The notes: generated by a model not told the origin, from the letters alone. Positions 1-10,850 are shown, counted from the first letter of the stretch. The stretch is DNA of 64,000 nucleotides from Galaxea fascicularis (GCA_948470475.1 OX419343.1:9787268-9851267), one strand, 5' to 3'. Numbers and translations are program-made.

Positions 1-471
1 CTTCCAAGCAGAGTGGTGAGATGCAATGAATGAAGGAGCGCGTATGTCGAGTTTTGATTAGCGATTTGTTGGATATAAACGACTAAGAATTTGCGTTGCT
101 CTCCACTCTGTATAGATCTGCCAATGTAAGAATACATGCAGTCGAAAAACAGGAAAATATCGGGGATGTGTGCGCAGAGATGCCGGTTTGAGATGCTCGG
201 CGAGTTGTGTATGTAGCAGCATTTCAAAGCCGTGTAAGAATAATAAAGAAGTTGTGATAAATCAACGTCAACCTCCTCCAAGCAGTGCATTTCAGCGACA
301 CAAAATCGCAGGGCTATGTTTTATTGGGTTTTACAACACTTGACGACAGTAATTATTACAGAATAAGAAAGCCAAGTGATAATACAAACTGATAAGCACT
401 TACATGAAATCGGGTTATAAATGGCGGACGAATCCTGCAAACGAGCTCATTTTGTTTAAGAAGATCTGCTC
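1..471. other. Left flank, no gene seen
   Basis: I see no convincing coding region, RNA gene or repeat boundary here. It ends with GCTC (468-471), the left copy of the target duplication of the LTR element that follows. Confidence 0.5.
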
Positions 472-620
472 TGTTGGTAGGCCTGCTGTACGGTCAGTAG
501 TGTTGCGCATGCGAGTGTGAAGTGTGTAAAGAAGCATGGCCGACAGCCTAAGTAAAGTATATGCTCGTTGTGTTAGTTGAGTTGTTTGTTCCTGTTTATA
601 CCGGTACCTGCTGGTCAACA
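472..620 (+). repeat. 5' LTR (149 bp)
   Basis: Starts TGTTGGTAGG and ends GGTCAACA. Matches 5397-5545 except at position 498. Confidence 0.95.
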
Positions 621-635
621 TGGTGTCAGAAGAAG
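621..635 (+). other. Primer-binding site
   Basis: The bases TGGTGTCAGAAG directly follow the 5' LTR. TGG at this place is the usual complement of a tRNA 3' CCA end. I cannot say which tRNA primes. Confidence 0.6.
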
Positions 636-688
636 ACGAATCTTCGCCTGAAGTTTACTGTGAGTATTAGTTGTCCTGGTTAGACTGC

Positions 689-1591
689 ATGACATCGAAC
701 TGTGCTTGCAATCGCTCGATAAGTTCCCGCCATTTTGTTGTCAAGTGGGTTCTTTCCACGTTCGTCGTGTTTGCTGTTATAATGGCTGGCACACCGGTCG
801 GTTTTCCGGTCCCTCAAATGCAAGAAGGTTTAGATGATCGAGAAGCTCTAGACTGTTTTATTTTAGATTACATTGATTATTGTACGGTGATGGGATGGTT
901 CGTTCCGAAAGATGGCTGCAAATATGACTCTGGCAGCGAAGCAGGGGTAGCTCAGTGGAAAAAATCGGATTTGTGTATGTCTACACTTCGCGCTACGCTT
1001 CCGCCGAGGATGAAGAGACTAATAAACCCAAGCAACAAGACCCTTGGTTTATCTGTCACGGATAATAGTAACCCAGTTAAAGTTCTTCAGGCTCTCATTC
1101 AGAGATTTGGTGGCAGTGTGAGTGTTCAAGCTGAGCGAACAAAAATGGATCGCATGTTTCAAACTGAAGGAGAATCAATAAGTGCCTGGGAATGTCGAGT
1201 AGTAGAGCGAGCTAAGTATTGTGAATATGGGGACTTTGAGGATCAGGCTTGTCGTGACAGGTTCATTGCTGGTTTAGTGGATGAAACTCTACAGGGAAAG
1301 TTGAATACTAATGGCCATCGGAACAAGGAAGGAGTCATTGTAGCGTTTCGTACGGTCGTTGAAACAGCTAAGAACTATGAATCTTCCACGGATGCGAAAA
1401 GACTGATGAGACAAGTGCGGGGAGACCAGGAGCAAGTCAACTGGGCAGATAAAACCTCTCGTTGGAAAGGAAAGAATCCTCAGCCCTCAGCTGATAATCA
1501 ACGCAAAGGATTGTACCAAAATGAGTGCAATTATTGTGGAGCCAGGCCTAGTCACCCTAGAGAAAAGTGTCGTGCAGTTATGTTGAAGTAA
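689..1591 (+). CDS. Retrotransposon Gag (capsid plus first zinc knuckle)
   Basis: The reading frame is open from 671, but the first ATG is at 689 and a second at 782 is an equally likely start. The middle of the protein looks like a Ty3-type capsid: it is helical, with a segment around 1160-1290 (SISAWECRVVERAKYCEYGD) typical of retrotransposon gag. The end carries a zinc knuckle of the form C-x2-C-x5-H-x4-C (about 1531-1571), then TAA at 1589-1591. The next codon is ATG in the same frame and starts a protein that opens with a second, canonical knuckle. Gag packages element RNA into particles. The stop between the two knuckles is either a readthrough site or an inactivating mutation. Confidence 0.85.
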   Translation: MTSNCACNRSISSRHFVVKWVLSTFVVFAVIMAGTPVGFPVPQMQEGLDDREALDCFILDYIDYCTVMGWFVPKDGCKYDSGSEAGVAQWKKSDLCMSTLRATLPPRMKRLINPSNKTLGLSVTDNSNPVKVLQALIQRFGGSVSVQAERTKMDRMFQTEGESISAWECRVVERAKYCEYGDFEDQACRDRFIAGLVDETLQGKLNTNGHRNKEGVIVAFRTVVETAKNYESSTDAKRLMRQVRGDQEQVNWADKTSRWKGKNPQPSADNQRKGLYQNECNYCGARPSHPREKCRAVMLK

Positions 1592-4500
1592 ATGTGTCGG
1601 AACTGTGGCAAGGAAGGGCATGTTGCCAGGAAGTGCATGAGGAAACCCCAGAATGTGAATGCAGTGGATGAATCTGGGTCTCCTTGTGAACAAAACGTGT
1701 ATCACTTGTTTACTTTGGACATTCACTCTGTAAGAGCTGTTTCGGTGAAGAAAGGGAAAAAGTTCTTTGCCGCAATCAAATTATCCGCAGCTAAAGATCA
1801 TTTTGTTTGGAAAACACTCCAGTTGGATACGGCTTCGACAACCAATACCCTGGCAGTAGAGGATCTCTGGAGTATGTGCCCAGTAGGGTTTGATGTCAAT
1901 TCCCTGATCCAGCCATCTCGCGCTACTTTGCACACCTATGGAGGAGGTGTCATCACACCTGTGGGGCAGGTTGAGTTAGTTTGCGAAACTCAAGGAAAGT
2001 GTTACCCTCTTGAATTTCAGCTGTTGAGTAAAAAGATCAGGGGATCACAACCATCCCTCTTAAGTGGATCTGACTGTGTCAAGCTTGGGCTGATTGAGAT
2101 AAAAGGAAGTACTTCGCTGTCAGTTCAGAGTGCCCAGAACAGCAAGGATATGATGGTGCATCAACTTCAGTCAAGTGCCCAGGGGGACAGTGACAGTGTT
2201 GACGGGGACATCACAGCCTCCACCCTCCAAAACACTACTGCACAAGAGCTTACATCTGGTGTGTCAGACCCACTCGGTAGTATTGACCCAGTCGCCCCTA
2301 ACGGTGGAGATGAAAGTATTGCTGCAGTTGGTGCCGAAACGAAACCTATCGTCAGTAGTGGCAACCAGTTTAGTGTTCCTCGTGTGCCTGTTCCTTGGGG
2401 AAAGTTAACCAAAGGCATTGTCTTGGAGGTTTTCAAGGATGTCCATACAGGATTAGGAACTTTGGGCCCGCCTTTGCACATCTCCATGAACCCTAATGTG
2501 ACTCCAGTTCAAGCTCACCCCCATCGGTGCCCTGTAGCTAAAGAGCCCAAAGTAGCAGAGGCAATACGAGACATGGAAAAACAGGGTATCTTGAAGAAAG
2601 TCACGGAGCCCACGGCGTGGATCTCTAATAGTGTGTACAGAGAAAAACCAGATGGTAGCCTGCGGGTGTGTATCGACCCCAGTCAAACCATAAATAAAGC
2701 CATTGAGGTCCCAAAGTACCCTATTCCAATTGTTGATGAGTTACTGCCAAAGCTGAGCAATGCCAAAATTTTTTCCTGTGTGGATGTGTACAAAGGATTC
2801 TCTAACATTGTCCTTGATGAGAGTTCATCATTTTTAACTACCATGCATACCCCAATAGGGAGATACCGTTGGTTGCGTATGCCGTTTGGTGTCAGTCTGG
2901 GGCCAGAAGAGTATCAGCGAAGGCAACACGAAGTGCTGGAGGGCTTGAAAGGTGTTGTTAACAAGGCAGATGACATCTTAGTCTTTGGAAGTGGAGAAAC
3001 TGTCGAGGAGGCAGAAAAGGATCACGACATGAACTTATGGAACTTAATGTTGCGCTGCAAAGAAGTAAACCTCAAGTTAAAGCCTAAGAAATTTCAATTC
3101 AAAGTCAAGGAAGTTACCTGGATGGGACATCTCCTCAGTGGCAATGGGGTTGCTCCACATCCTGATCGTGTCCAAGCCATTGTTGACATGAACCCACCAC
3201 AAGATGTTAAGGGGGTTCAGCGTTTCCTGGGTATGTGCAACTATTTGTCACGGTTCACACCAAATCTTGCCGAAATTGTGAAGCCACTTACAGAGCTAAC
3301 GCACGTCAATGCAGTCTGGTCGTGGTCCTCGCAGCATGACCAAGCCTTCAAGGAAGCCAAACGTGTAATCGCAAATGCCACGACGTTGAGGTACTTTGAT
3401 GTGAACAAACCATGTGTCTTACAAGTAGATGCCAGCGACACAGGTTTGGGTGGAGCATTGTTACAAGAGGGCCAACCTGTGGCTTTTACCAGCTCCACAT
3501 TGTCAGCCACTGAAATTAACTATGCTCCTATTGAAAAAGAGTGTTTGGCCATCAAAGTAGCATGCACTAAGTTCTACCAGTACCTGTATGGCAAGCAAGA
3601 TGTTGTAGTTCATTCAGACCACCAACCGCTTGAAACCATCTTCAAGAAACCGTTGAGAAGTGCCCCTAAGCGCTTGCAGCGCATGATGCTTCAGCTTCAG
3701 CCATTCAAGTTCACGGTGATGTATAAGAAGGGCAAGTACATGTACTTGGCCGATACTTTGTCAAGAGCGGCTTTGAAGCAGCCTGCACCCTCGGGCACCC
3801 AAGAGGAAGTGTTTCAGTGTTACTCAGGGGATGCTCAAGAGTTGTTCAGAGCAGAGCTCGAGTCCCTAGAACTAGATTCCCCCGAAATACAACCAAGTAC
3901 CTTAGAGGAAATCAGAGTGGCAACACAAGGTGATCGTACGCTGTCTGCCCTTTGTCAGTTTCTAGTTCATGGTTGGCCGCCGGACAAGTCCCATGTTCCA
4001 ACAGTGCTCCGTCATTATTACCCATGTCGGGATGAGTTGGCCGTGTATCATGGTGTTGTGTACAAGTCCCATAAGGTCATCATTCCCCTGCAATTACAGT
4101 CTACCATGGTGAGAAAACTTCACCAAGGCCACCAGGGTGGTGAAAGCATGGTGCGCCGCGCTCGAGAAGTAATGTATTGGCCTGGAATGCGAGCAGCAAT
4201 TCTCCAAGAAAGTGCCAACTGCTCTGTGTGTGCTAGCTACAGTTCATCACTACCGAAAGAACCGATGTTGTCTCATGAAATTCCACATGGCCCTTGGAAG
4301 TTCATCTCACAATACCTGTTCAAGCAAGGAGGACGGTGGTATGCTGTTACTGTAGACCATTACAGTGACTGGTTTGAGGTTGACCTGCTAAACGAGGACA
4401 TTACTGCGGCACACGTTATTTCAGTTACAAAAGCACATTTTGCCCGCTACGGTGTTCCGGATAAGTTTCTGTCAGACAATGGGCCCCAATATGTCTCTCA

Positions 4501-5242
4501 AGAGTTTGTGAATTTTGCCAAGGCTTATGATTTTCAGTTGATCACCCGATCGCCGTATTACGCGAGAGCCACCGGTAAAGCAGAAGCCGCTGTAAAGGAA
4601 GCTAAAAAGATGCTGAAAAAGTCTGACCTACTTACTGGTCTCTTAGAACATAGAAATACACCGCCTCAGGGGATGACCTTCTCCCCAGCACAGAGGTTTC
4701 TTTGTCGTCGAACAAAGTCAAGTCTGCCGGTGTCTGAATCACTGTTACGCCAGTCTGTACCACCAGTGACAGTGGTGCGCGATGAGCATCTTGACAGAAG
4801 AGCTAAAGCAAAAGCTCACTATGACAAAACTGCGAGTAAGGAGCTAGTGCCGCTGATTCCTGGACAATACGTTTATAGCAAGCCCAATGATCATCACCGG
4901 GGTGAGAGATGGAACTTTGGAGAGGTCTTAAATGAGGTGACACCACGTTCGTACCTCATTAAAACGCCAGACCGATTGGTTCGACGGAATAGAACCCACC
5001 TAAGACCTGCTGAGGCTGCACGTTCATGTAATCGTCAACCTCTCACACAACAGGTTGTACCCACTGTCGGACAGCAAGACATGCCCGCTTCAGACAGCCC
5101 TGTTGTTCCCCCTCCTACACCAGACGAAGCAGTGCCTACCACTGATCATTCAGTCGGAGCCACACCTTCACCAGTTGAAAGTCCAGTGCAAAAGTCGCGT
5201 TATGGTCGACCGATCCGCCCACCGCAGAGGCTAGACCTTTAA
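1592..5242 (+). CDS. Retrotransposon Pol polyprotein (PR-RT-RNase H-IN)
   Basis: 1216 codons, in the same frame as gag. Residues 3-15 form a canonical CCHC knuckle. Protease: the active site reads D79-T-A, where D-T/S-G is the usual form; DTA may be normal for this subfamily. Reverse transcriptase: D398 in VDVYKGF and D460-D461 in KADDILVFG. RNase H: D613, E648 and D676. Integrase: an HHCC zinc finger encoded around 4115-4220, then D962 (SDNGPQ) and E998 (GKAEAA), which are 35 residues apart as expected. The position of the first integrase Asp, six residues after the Trp of GPWKF, is Tyr908. The C-terminus holds a GPY/F-like module and a Pro-rich tail; no chromodomain is visible. Apart from the integrase change the enzymes look intact. 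Confidence 0.93.
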   Translation: MCRNCGKEGHVARKCMRKPQNVNAVDESGSPCEQNVYHLFTLDIHSVRAVSVKKGKKFFAAIKLSAAKDHFVWKTLQLDTASTTNTLAVEDLWSMCPVGFDVNSLIQPSRATLHTYGGGVITPVGQVELVCETQGKCYPLEFQLLSKKIRGSQPSLLSGSDCVKLGLIEIKGSTSLSVQSAQNSKDMMVHQLQSSAQGDSDSVDGDITASTLQNTTAQELTSGVSDPLGSIDPVAPNGGDESIAAVGAETKPIVSSGNQFSVPRVPVPWGKLTKGIVLEVFKDVHTGLGTLGPPLHISMNPNVTPVQAHPHRCPVAKEPKVAEAIRDMEKQGILKKVTEPTAWISNSVYREKPDGSLRVCIDPSQTINKAIEVPKYPIPIVDELLPKLSNAKIFSCVDVYKGFSNIVLDESSSFLTTMHTPIGRYRWLRMPFGVSLGPEEYQRRQHEVLEGLKGVVNKADDILVFGSGETVEEAEKDHDMNLWNLMLRCKEVNLKLKPKKFQFKVKEVTWMGHLLSGNGVAPHPDRVQAIVDMNPPQDVKGVQRFLGMCNYLSRFTPNLAEIVKPLTELTHVNAVWSWSSQHDQAFKEAKRVIANATTLRYFDVNKPCVLQVDASDTGLGGALLQEGQPVAFTSSTLSATEINYAPIEKECLAIKVACTKFYQYLYGKQDVVVHSDHQPLETIFKKPLRSAPKRLQRMMLQLQPFKFTVMYKKGKYMYLADTLSRAALKQPAPSGTQEEVFQCYSGDAQELFRAELESLELDSPEIQPSTLEEIRVATQGDRTLSALCQFLVHGWPPDKSHVPTVLRHYYPCRDELAVYHGVVYKSHKVIIPLQLQSTMVRKLHQGHQGGESMVRRAREVMYWPGMRAAILQESANCSVCASYSSSLPKEPMLSHEIPHGPWKFISQYLFKQGGRWYAVTVDHYSDWFEVDLLNEDITAAHVISVTKAHFARYGVPDKFLSDNGPQYVSQEFVNFAKAYDFQLITRSPYYARATGKAEAAVKEAKKMLKKSDLLTGLLEHRNTPPQGMTFSPAQRFLCRRTKSSLPVSESLLRQSVPPVTVVRDEHLDRRAKAKAHYDKTASKELVPLIPGQYVYSKPNDHHRGERWNFGEVLNEVTPRSYLIKTPDRLVRRNRTHLRPAEAARSCNRQPLTQQVVPTVGQQDMPASDSPVVPPPTPDEAVPTTDHSVGATPSPVESPVQKSRYGRPIRPPQRLDL

Positions 5243-5382
5243 CAGCGAACAGTTAATGCATGCTCGAAAACACTAAGCGAGACACAGCTCGGATTGTTGA
5301 CTAACGTTGCTTGTTCCTGTTACTAAGTTATTGTTATTTTTGTTTTGTTCAGAAACATATTAAGGCGTTAATAGTTTCTTTT

Positions 5383-5396
5383 GAAAAAAATGGGGA
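5383..5396 (+). other. Polypurine tract
   Basis: The run GAAAAAAATGGGGA sits immediately before the 3' LTR, the expected place for the plus-strand primer. Confidence 0.7.
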
Positions 5397-5545
5397 TGTT
5401 GGTAGGCCTGCTGTACGGTCAGCAGTGTTGCGCATGCGAGTGTGAAGTGTGTAAAGAAGCATGGCCGACAGCCTAAGTAAAGTATATGCTCGTTGTGTTA
5501 GTTGAGTTGTTTGTTCCTGTTTATACCGGTACCTGCTGGTCAACA
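5397..5545 (+). repeat. 3' LTR (149 bp)
   Basis: Same sequence as 472-620 with C at 5423 instead of T. Confidence 0.95.
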
Positions 5546-5549
5546 GCTC

Positions 5550-7255
5550 TCATCCATACAACTGAGCATAAATCCATGCAGGACCTAAGCAAATTTTGCT
5601 GTTTGAATTATTTGCGAATCCAGAAACTTGTTTCCTGTCGTTCCATAGCTAAAATGTAGGAAAGCCAAACAATATGTCGGTCCTCTGGCCTCCGCCGGCG
5701 ACCTCTTTTCAACTGGCGGCTTCATTCAGAACTTCATACGATAATAACGAAGAAATAACTATACAAATCCGCGAATTGAATGTTAAAAAAGCTATTCACA
5801 AATATCACAACTAACGTAAGCAGATAATACGGCCGATGGAGCCAGATGGAAGTTCACCTATCGCAGAATCGTATTTCCTGTCATACAGAAAATGGCGCCG
5901 ATGAAAGCGCTCGCGCGCAATGGCTCATGGTTGAGCGTGGTCCTTTAACCTTCAAATATCGTATTTAGTAAAATTACTGAGCTTGCATCGGTTGCCTTAA
6001 GCAACTTAAATTGTTTCATTTAATGTTAGCATTAATTTGATTTCATTCGCATTGCTGCAACTTCTAGCTCAAGTTTTATAATTTCAAGAATTAAACAACA
6101 CTTTTTAGGTGGGAAGTGCATTTAAGTGTACCACAAACGCGCTCTTTTTTTGTTTTGTTTTTTAACAAACAGCAACAACTATCTGTATCAACTTACCTTC
6201 TCAAGTATACATTGTCCCTGAGCAGACAGCAGCCATAAAAAAAAATGAAAAAAGTCGTCAAAAGTTCCGTTTAAAGAAAATGCAAGTGCAGTCCGTTGTC
6301 CAGTCCTTGGAATTTTTCTTTTGTGGCGCGGCGTCGCAGTGAATAAAAAGCGCGCGAAAGTATAACCTCGTTTTCGTTCTTTCCTCCAGGCCCTCTCCTC
6401 TGAAAAAATCTTAAACATCGATCCTCGCCAAAAACAATTGAAATTAGAAGAAACTGACAACGCCATCATAAAGAGCATACTCTCAAGCCTTTGGCAAAAT
6501 TTTCTTTTATTCCTACCTCAAATGGTCGTTGAGCAGGAAGCTGACAAACTTTTCAGTTAGATTTTCTACTGCCGCACGTTTTTAGGAAAAAGTAATCATG
6601 GCCATTTTTTAAAACACTATTTCTTAAACTACAACTTTGCTTAAAAATATTCTTAGAGAAAGGTTCTAGTAAACTTTTAGAGCGGATATTAAACTTCGGT
6701 CCGTCCTGGTCACGTGACCGATGACGTCACAGCATTAAAAACTGACAAAAATGTATATTTCATAAAAATATCTACCAATATCCAAATTTTAGTTTCCTCG
6801 CGTCTAATGCAACGCGAGATAGCACTTGTACCCAGACTCCCAGAAAATTGTATATAGCTCCCTTAAGTAATTTTCACCGGTAAGGTTATTTTGACTATCC
6901 TTGGCGTTTTATTAGAATCTCCTGGAGTGTGCTCTCGCCATCTTAATTAATATTTATATTTTGTTCGGTACCCGGGCAGTCCGAAATGGCTCACACCATT
7001 GTGCTTCAAACCAGGTTGACTGCTTTTACAATAACAAAATAATTTCGTCACAGTGAGCAAAAACGCACTTGTGAGCAAAGTCCCGTGACCAATGACGTCA
7101 TCGCCCTTAGTCTTGTACAATAATTAGTTTATGGTAAGACTTATTTCTAGACAACGTGGGGGTCTTGCTGCCCTCAAACTGACCAAGTTATTTGGGAGTG
7201 ACGATTTTCCAGCTGCAAAGGATTCTTGGAAGGTTCTTATTATAATTATTATTTA

Positions 7256-7320
<65 letters not shown>

Positions 7321-8121
7321 CTCACGCCTATTGTTGTCATTCACGCATGCGTTAAATATGCAAACCCTTTTCTCCGGAAAGACTACCGTAATGGTGGTAC
7401 CTCTTGGCGTGATAATAATAAATACATCACACAACAGTAGATGGATGACGCGTGACATTCCACGCTGACGTCCCTTTACGCGTAATCAACACGCATGTGT
7501 TACTTAGTCTCAGTGCTGACCATCACTAACCACATGCTTTCAAAAACACCTTTAAAACAGGGAATTAGATGGCTGGCTGAAACAATGCCATCTAAAGAAA
7601 CCTTTATTTCATTGGTTCATGGCAGAACCATCCGACCACGGAAGAATTTCTTGAGCTTCATGCTGACATAGACCGATTTTGTTTACACAAAATAGCTCAA
7701 TAAAAATGGCAAATAACCAAAAATGGTAAGTTTCAACGATGACTTGATGTGCCACCAGCACCCTGGCCCCAAGGCGTCCTCATTTATTTTGTTCACATTA
7801 ACTCTTGAGCTCCCAACTTAAGTCACGTTATTAAAATGTGTTTATAGCGCCAACTAGTTAGTTTAACACCTAACACAACCCAAAAATGGGACGACGACTC
7901 CATATTTCTGCTGCAATATACCATTCATTTGCACAACAAGTATTAACTAACTCCAGTTTTGCCAGTTCCAGGGACCGCGCTGGGGGAGTCCCCACCACCT
8001 CCACCCCAACTTTTGTGGAAAGAAATACTAAATTTAATGAAAGTACTTTCACGAGATTAAATGAATGACACTGGTGAAACAAAACCCAGTGGTGACTTCA
8101 CAGGCAGCCCAATCGTGGTGT
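5550..8121. other. Gene-free stretch
   Basis: I see no coding region with recognisable motifs. The only clear structure is the TTA microsatellite at 7251-7320. Two places (about 6710-6730 and 7083-7102) share a short GTGACC-AATGACGTCA-type motif, also common in miniature elements of this window. Confidence 0.4.
7251..7320. repeat. (TTA)n microsatellite
   Basis: More than 20 uninterrupted TAT/TTA units. Poly-isoleucine reading frames across it are artefacts. Confidence 0.97.
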
Positions 8122-8129
8122 GTGACTTA

Positions 8130-8661
8130 CAGGCCTTTCGCGATTGCACTCGTAAAATCCTAAAAAAGTGCTGGCAAAAATGGCTAAAAAGTGCTCAAAA
8201 AGTGCTAAAAGTTGTGATCAGTTACCTCTAAGCTTTTCGTAAATATGTCAATTTTTACTGAAGTAATTAAAGCCGGTTGCGAATTGTAAATAAGTGTAAC
8301 GCCTAGACATCACATGATTTACAAATTTGAGATGACACACACATGATACATCAGCCAATCAGAGACGCTCCATAAGGATAAGTCCACGTGCCTTTCCATG
8401 ACAACGGTCTTTTATTCTTGACAACATCATTAGTTATTCAAATTTATGACCTGAACACGATTCTTGTTGCGAGCGACACACAGTTTTTGCTTTAAAATGT
8501 TTTGGAAGACATATGCTGCTCGAAATTTGCTCGAAATGTGAAATATAGCTCAAATGTTGCCCAAAGTGCGAAAAAGTGCCTAAGGGTGCTCAAAATGCAA
8601 AACAGTGCTCAAAACTCAAAAAAGTGCTCAAAAGGTGCTAGGCACAATCGGGAAAGGCCTA
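8130..8661. mobile_element. hAT-like non-autonomous element (532 bp)
   Basis: The ends are inverted: left CAGGCCTTTCGCGATTG, right complement TAGGCCTTTCCCGATTG. They are flanked by a perfect 8-bp direct repeat, GTGACTTA (8122-8129 and 8662-8669), the target size of hAT transposons. Several AAAGTGC-type hexamers lie just inside each end (about 8163-8215 and 8560-8640), as expected for transposase subterminal sites. No transposase is encoded. Confidence 0.85.
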
Positions 8662-9129
8662 GTGACTTATAAGGTTTGCATGAAAAATAGTATACCGTTA
8701 AGGTTACCGTATATCTTCCGGGGTGTCTCGCGTCCAAGCGATGTAAAGCGTCCGGTTTAACTGTAGATACCTAAACCCCTATTTCAAATTAAAGCTTATA
8801 GAGCTGGCTAGCAAACTATACCAAGAATTTTGAAATAAAATGAATTGTCGAATTTTTCACGACCTCTAAATGCGAGCGTCCGAACCACCTTTTCAAAGCT
8901 ACAAGTCACACGAAACGGATTTTATCTTTCGTTAATTTAATTTGATCCTCAGTTTCCCAAAGCGCTAAAAAAGTGTCTGCGTTTTGCTATACTTAATTAC
9001 AGTGTTCAAAACTTTATGTAACATTTGCGAAACAGTATTAAAAAAATTTGAAGTAATCGTACAAAAATCGCTCTCAGAGAAAAAAATATTTCGAACGTTT
9101 TTGTTGTTTATGTGTTAATCTAGTTGTTA

Positions 9130-9369
9130 GAGAGATTAAGCATGACCTTTACGCCAAACGGCAAACGTCGGAGTGAAATTAGGGTTTTGCAAAAAATGTA
9201 AGAACCCTGCTTGATATTAGCTCATTTCTGTCCTGTTAGCTCCAGATATTAAACAACTTCTCAAAGGAACGAGACAAGTTAAAATGAGAGAATTTTGACG
9301 CTTTTATGATGAGCAGGAGCCTGCCGTTTCCCGTTTGCCGTTGGCCGTAAACGTCATGCTTAATCTCTC
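9130..9369. mobile_element. Miniature element with TA target duplication (240 bp)
   Basis: Inverted ends of about 40 bp begin GAGAGATTAAGCATGAC, with a few mismatches, and are flanked by TA (9128-9129, 9370-9371). No coding region. Confidence 0.7.
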
Positions 9370-9607
9370 TACTGTCAAAATTTGAGGGCAAATGGACAAA
9401 CTCCCTTCGAGTTTTAATAGTGTCCCCTTCAAGTGAAAAAAATGATTTCAAACGGGTAATGTCTACTTCCGGCCAAAACGTAAAATCACCATTTCTCCGC
9501 CAATATTTAATCTTTTTCAATATATTTTTTTTCTACATCAGAGATCCCATTTTGATCATTACTTTAACCCAAAAACCCAAATTTGAAGGAAATTGTCGGT
9601 AACCTTA

Positions 9608-9847
9608 CAGTGCAACTCTTCCGACCAACGCCACCCAAGAATTTTTTTTTTAACAAATTGGCCAATAATGTTCGAGTGATGAAACAACAGAATAACTGTA
9701 ATTTCAATTTTGTTGTGCTTTGATAGTGGGTAAATTTGTCATACATAATTAATTTTGTCAAAATTCATCGTTCCGATGTGAATTAATTCTCATTGGCTAG
9801 TTTGCAGGAAATTTTCCTGGGTGGCCTGGGTTGAAGTAGTCGCACTG
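9608..9847. mobile_element. Mariner-type miniature element (240 bp)
   Basis: Imperfect inverted ends of about 35 bp begin CAGTGCAACT on the left and CAGTGCGACT on the right (complement). TA lies directly outside each end (9606-9607, 9848-9849). CAGT ends with TA targets are typical of Tc1/mariner. No coding region. Confidence 0.75.
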
Positions 9848-9920
9848 TAAAGGCCTAGAATTCCAACGAACCGAATAGCGGGTGAAATATTAACATTCTA
9901 GCCAAATACATCCTTGGAGA

Positions 9921-10073
9921 CCCAGGGGCATATAGTCGGGATAGGACGAAGATTCAGGACTTTCGAAAGTTTGTCACTTTTGCAAGTTCCGAATCTTCGT
10001 CCCATCCCAACTATCTGCCCCTGACTTTCGCAAGTTCCCAATCTTCTTCCCATGCCGACTATCTGCCCCTGGG
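9921..10073. repeat. Foldback repeat with a duplicated arm
   Basis: Begins CCCAGGGGCA and ends TGCCCCTGGG. The left arm pairs with two consecutive versions of the right arm (about 9980-10023 and 10024-10073), so one arm has been tandemly duplicated. Confidence 0.75.
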
Positions 10074-10080
10074 CTGAGCC

Positions 10081-10672
10081 AAATAAAGCCTTCCCACCTT
10101 CACTCTAGTGTTCATTGTCACTTGGCATTGCACTTAGAGAGGGCTGTGATCCCCACGCACTGGAAGTGAAACCACTCTACTGGAAAGTCTGTATTTTCAC
10201 AGGCAATCAAATACTTTTTTCGTCATCTTAGAAATAGTGCCTAGTCTCTCTCTTGCCTGAGAGAGCTCGCTGTCAAATTTCGTCAAACCTATCAACACTA
10301 CAGGACAAACCCCTGTTAAAAAGCGATTCTGTTCCCGTGTTCTCATTGACCCTTTCCGGGAACGGGGTGGGGTGTGGGAGTTTCCATTGACTGGTGCATT
10401 AAGATCGAAGAACAGATGAACAATTTCCTTATAAAGTCAAAAGTCAGCGAGCCAAGAGTTGTTGTGACGGGGGACATGATGTTGGTTTTTCCAAAGCTGC
10501 AGATATACTAAAAATTGTGTTTAGTTCGCAAGGAACTCTTGTTCTTTGTGGCGTCGTTGGGCGAGTACGTTTTTCCGAAGGTCAGCTTCTTCAGTAAAAT
10601 ACGTTCGTTTTCCGTTTTCCTTTCCATCCCATGGACATGTTAAAGCAGCTCCTCGTCAGAAATATCTTGCCG
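10081..10672. other. Gene-free stretch
   Basis: No coding region, RNA gene or repeat boundary that I can support. Confidence 0.4.
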
Positions 10673-10850
10673 AATAGGCCATTTCCGAGTTCACGTCTGC
10701 CTCCTCTTCAAAGCGAGTCTAAGTGCGACGTTTTTGTTATGAAAATTAGTTTTGATTCATATGTAAAGTAGAACTAATTAGCATCACAAAAACTTCGCAC
10801 TTAGACTCGCTTTGAAGAGGAGGCAGACATGAACTCGGAAATGGCCTATT
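10673..10850. mobile_element. Foldback miniature element, family 1 copy 1
   Basis: A near-perfect hairpin with arms of about 75 bp each (AATAGGCCATTTCCGAG at both ends) around a short A+T-rich loop. The end sequence and the CAAAGCGAGTCTA core recur at 51005-51202. Confidence 0.85.

Larger units (their letters stand above)
472..5545 (+). mobile_element. Ty3-type LTR retrotransposon, nearly identical LTRs
   Basis: Complete element bounded by 149-bp LTRs (472-620 and 5397-5545), both beginning TG and ending CA. By eye they differ at one site (T498 versus C5423). The flanks GCTC at 468-471 and 5546-5549 form a 4-bp target duplication. A primer-binding site follows the left LTR and a purine-rich tract precedes the right one. 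The domain order protease, reverse transcriptase, RNase H, integrase places it with Ty3/Gypsy rather than Copia elements. The LTRs are unusually short. Their similarity points to recent insertion, yet gag-pol carries an in-frame stop and the integrase lacks a catalytic Asp, so this copy probably depended on other copies to move. Confidence 0.95.

Noticed and set aside
671..688. Gag start at 671
   Set aside because: The codon there is TTG, not a plausible start in this setting; ATG 689 or 782 is preferred.
7226..7468. Membrane protein with a long isoleucine run
   Set aside because: It is the translation of the TTA microsatellite.
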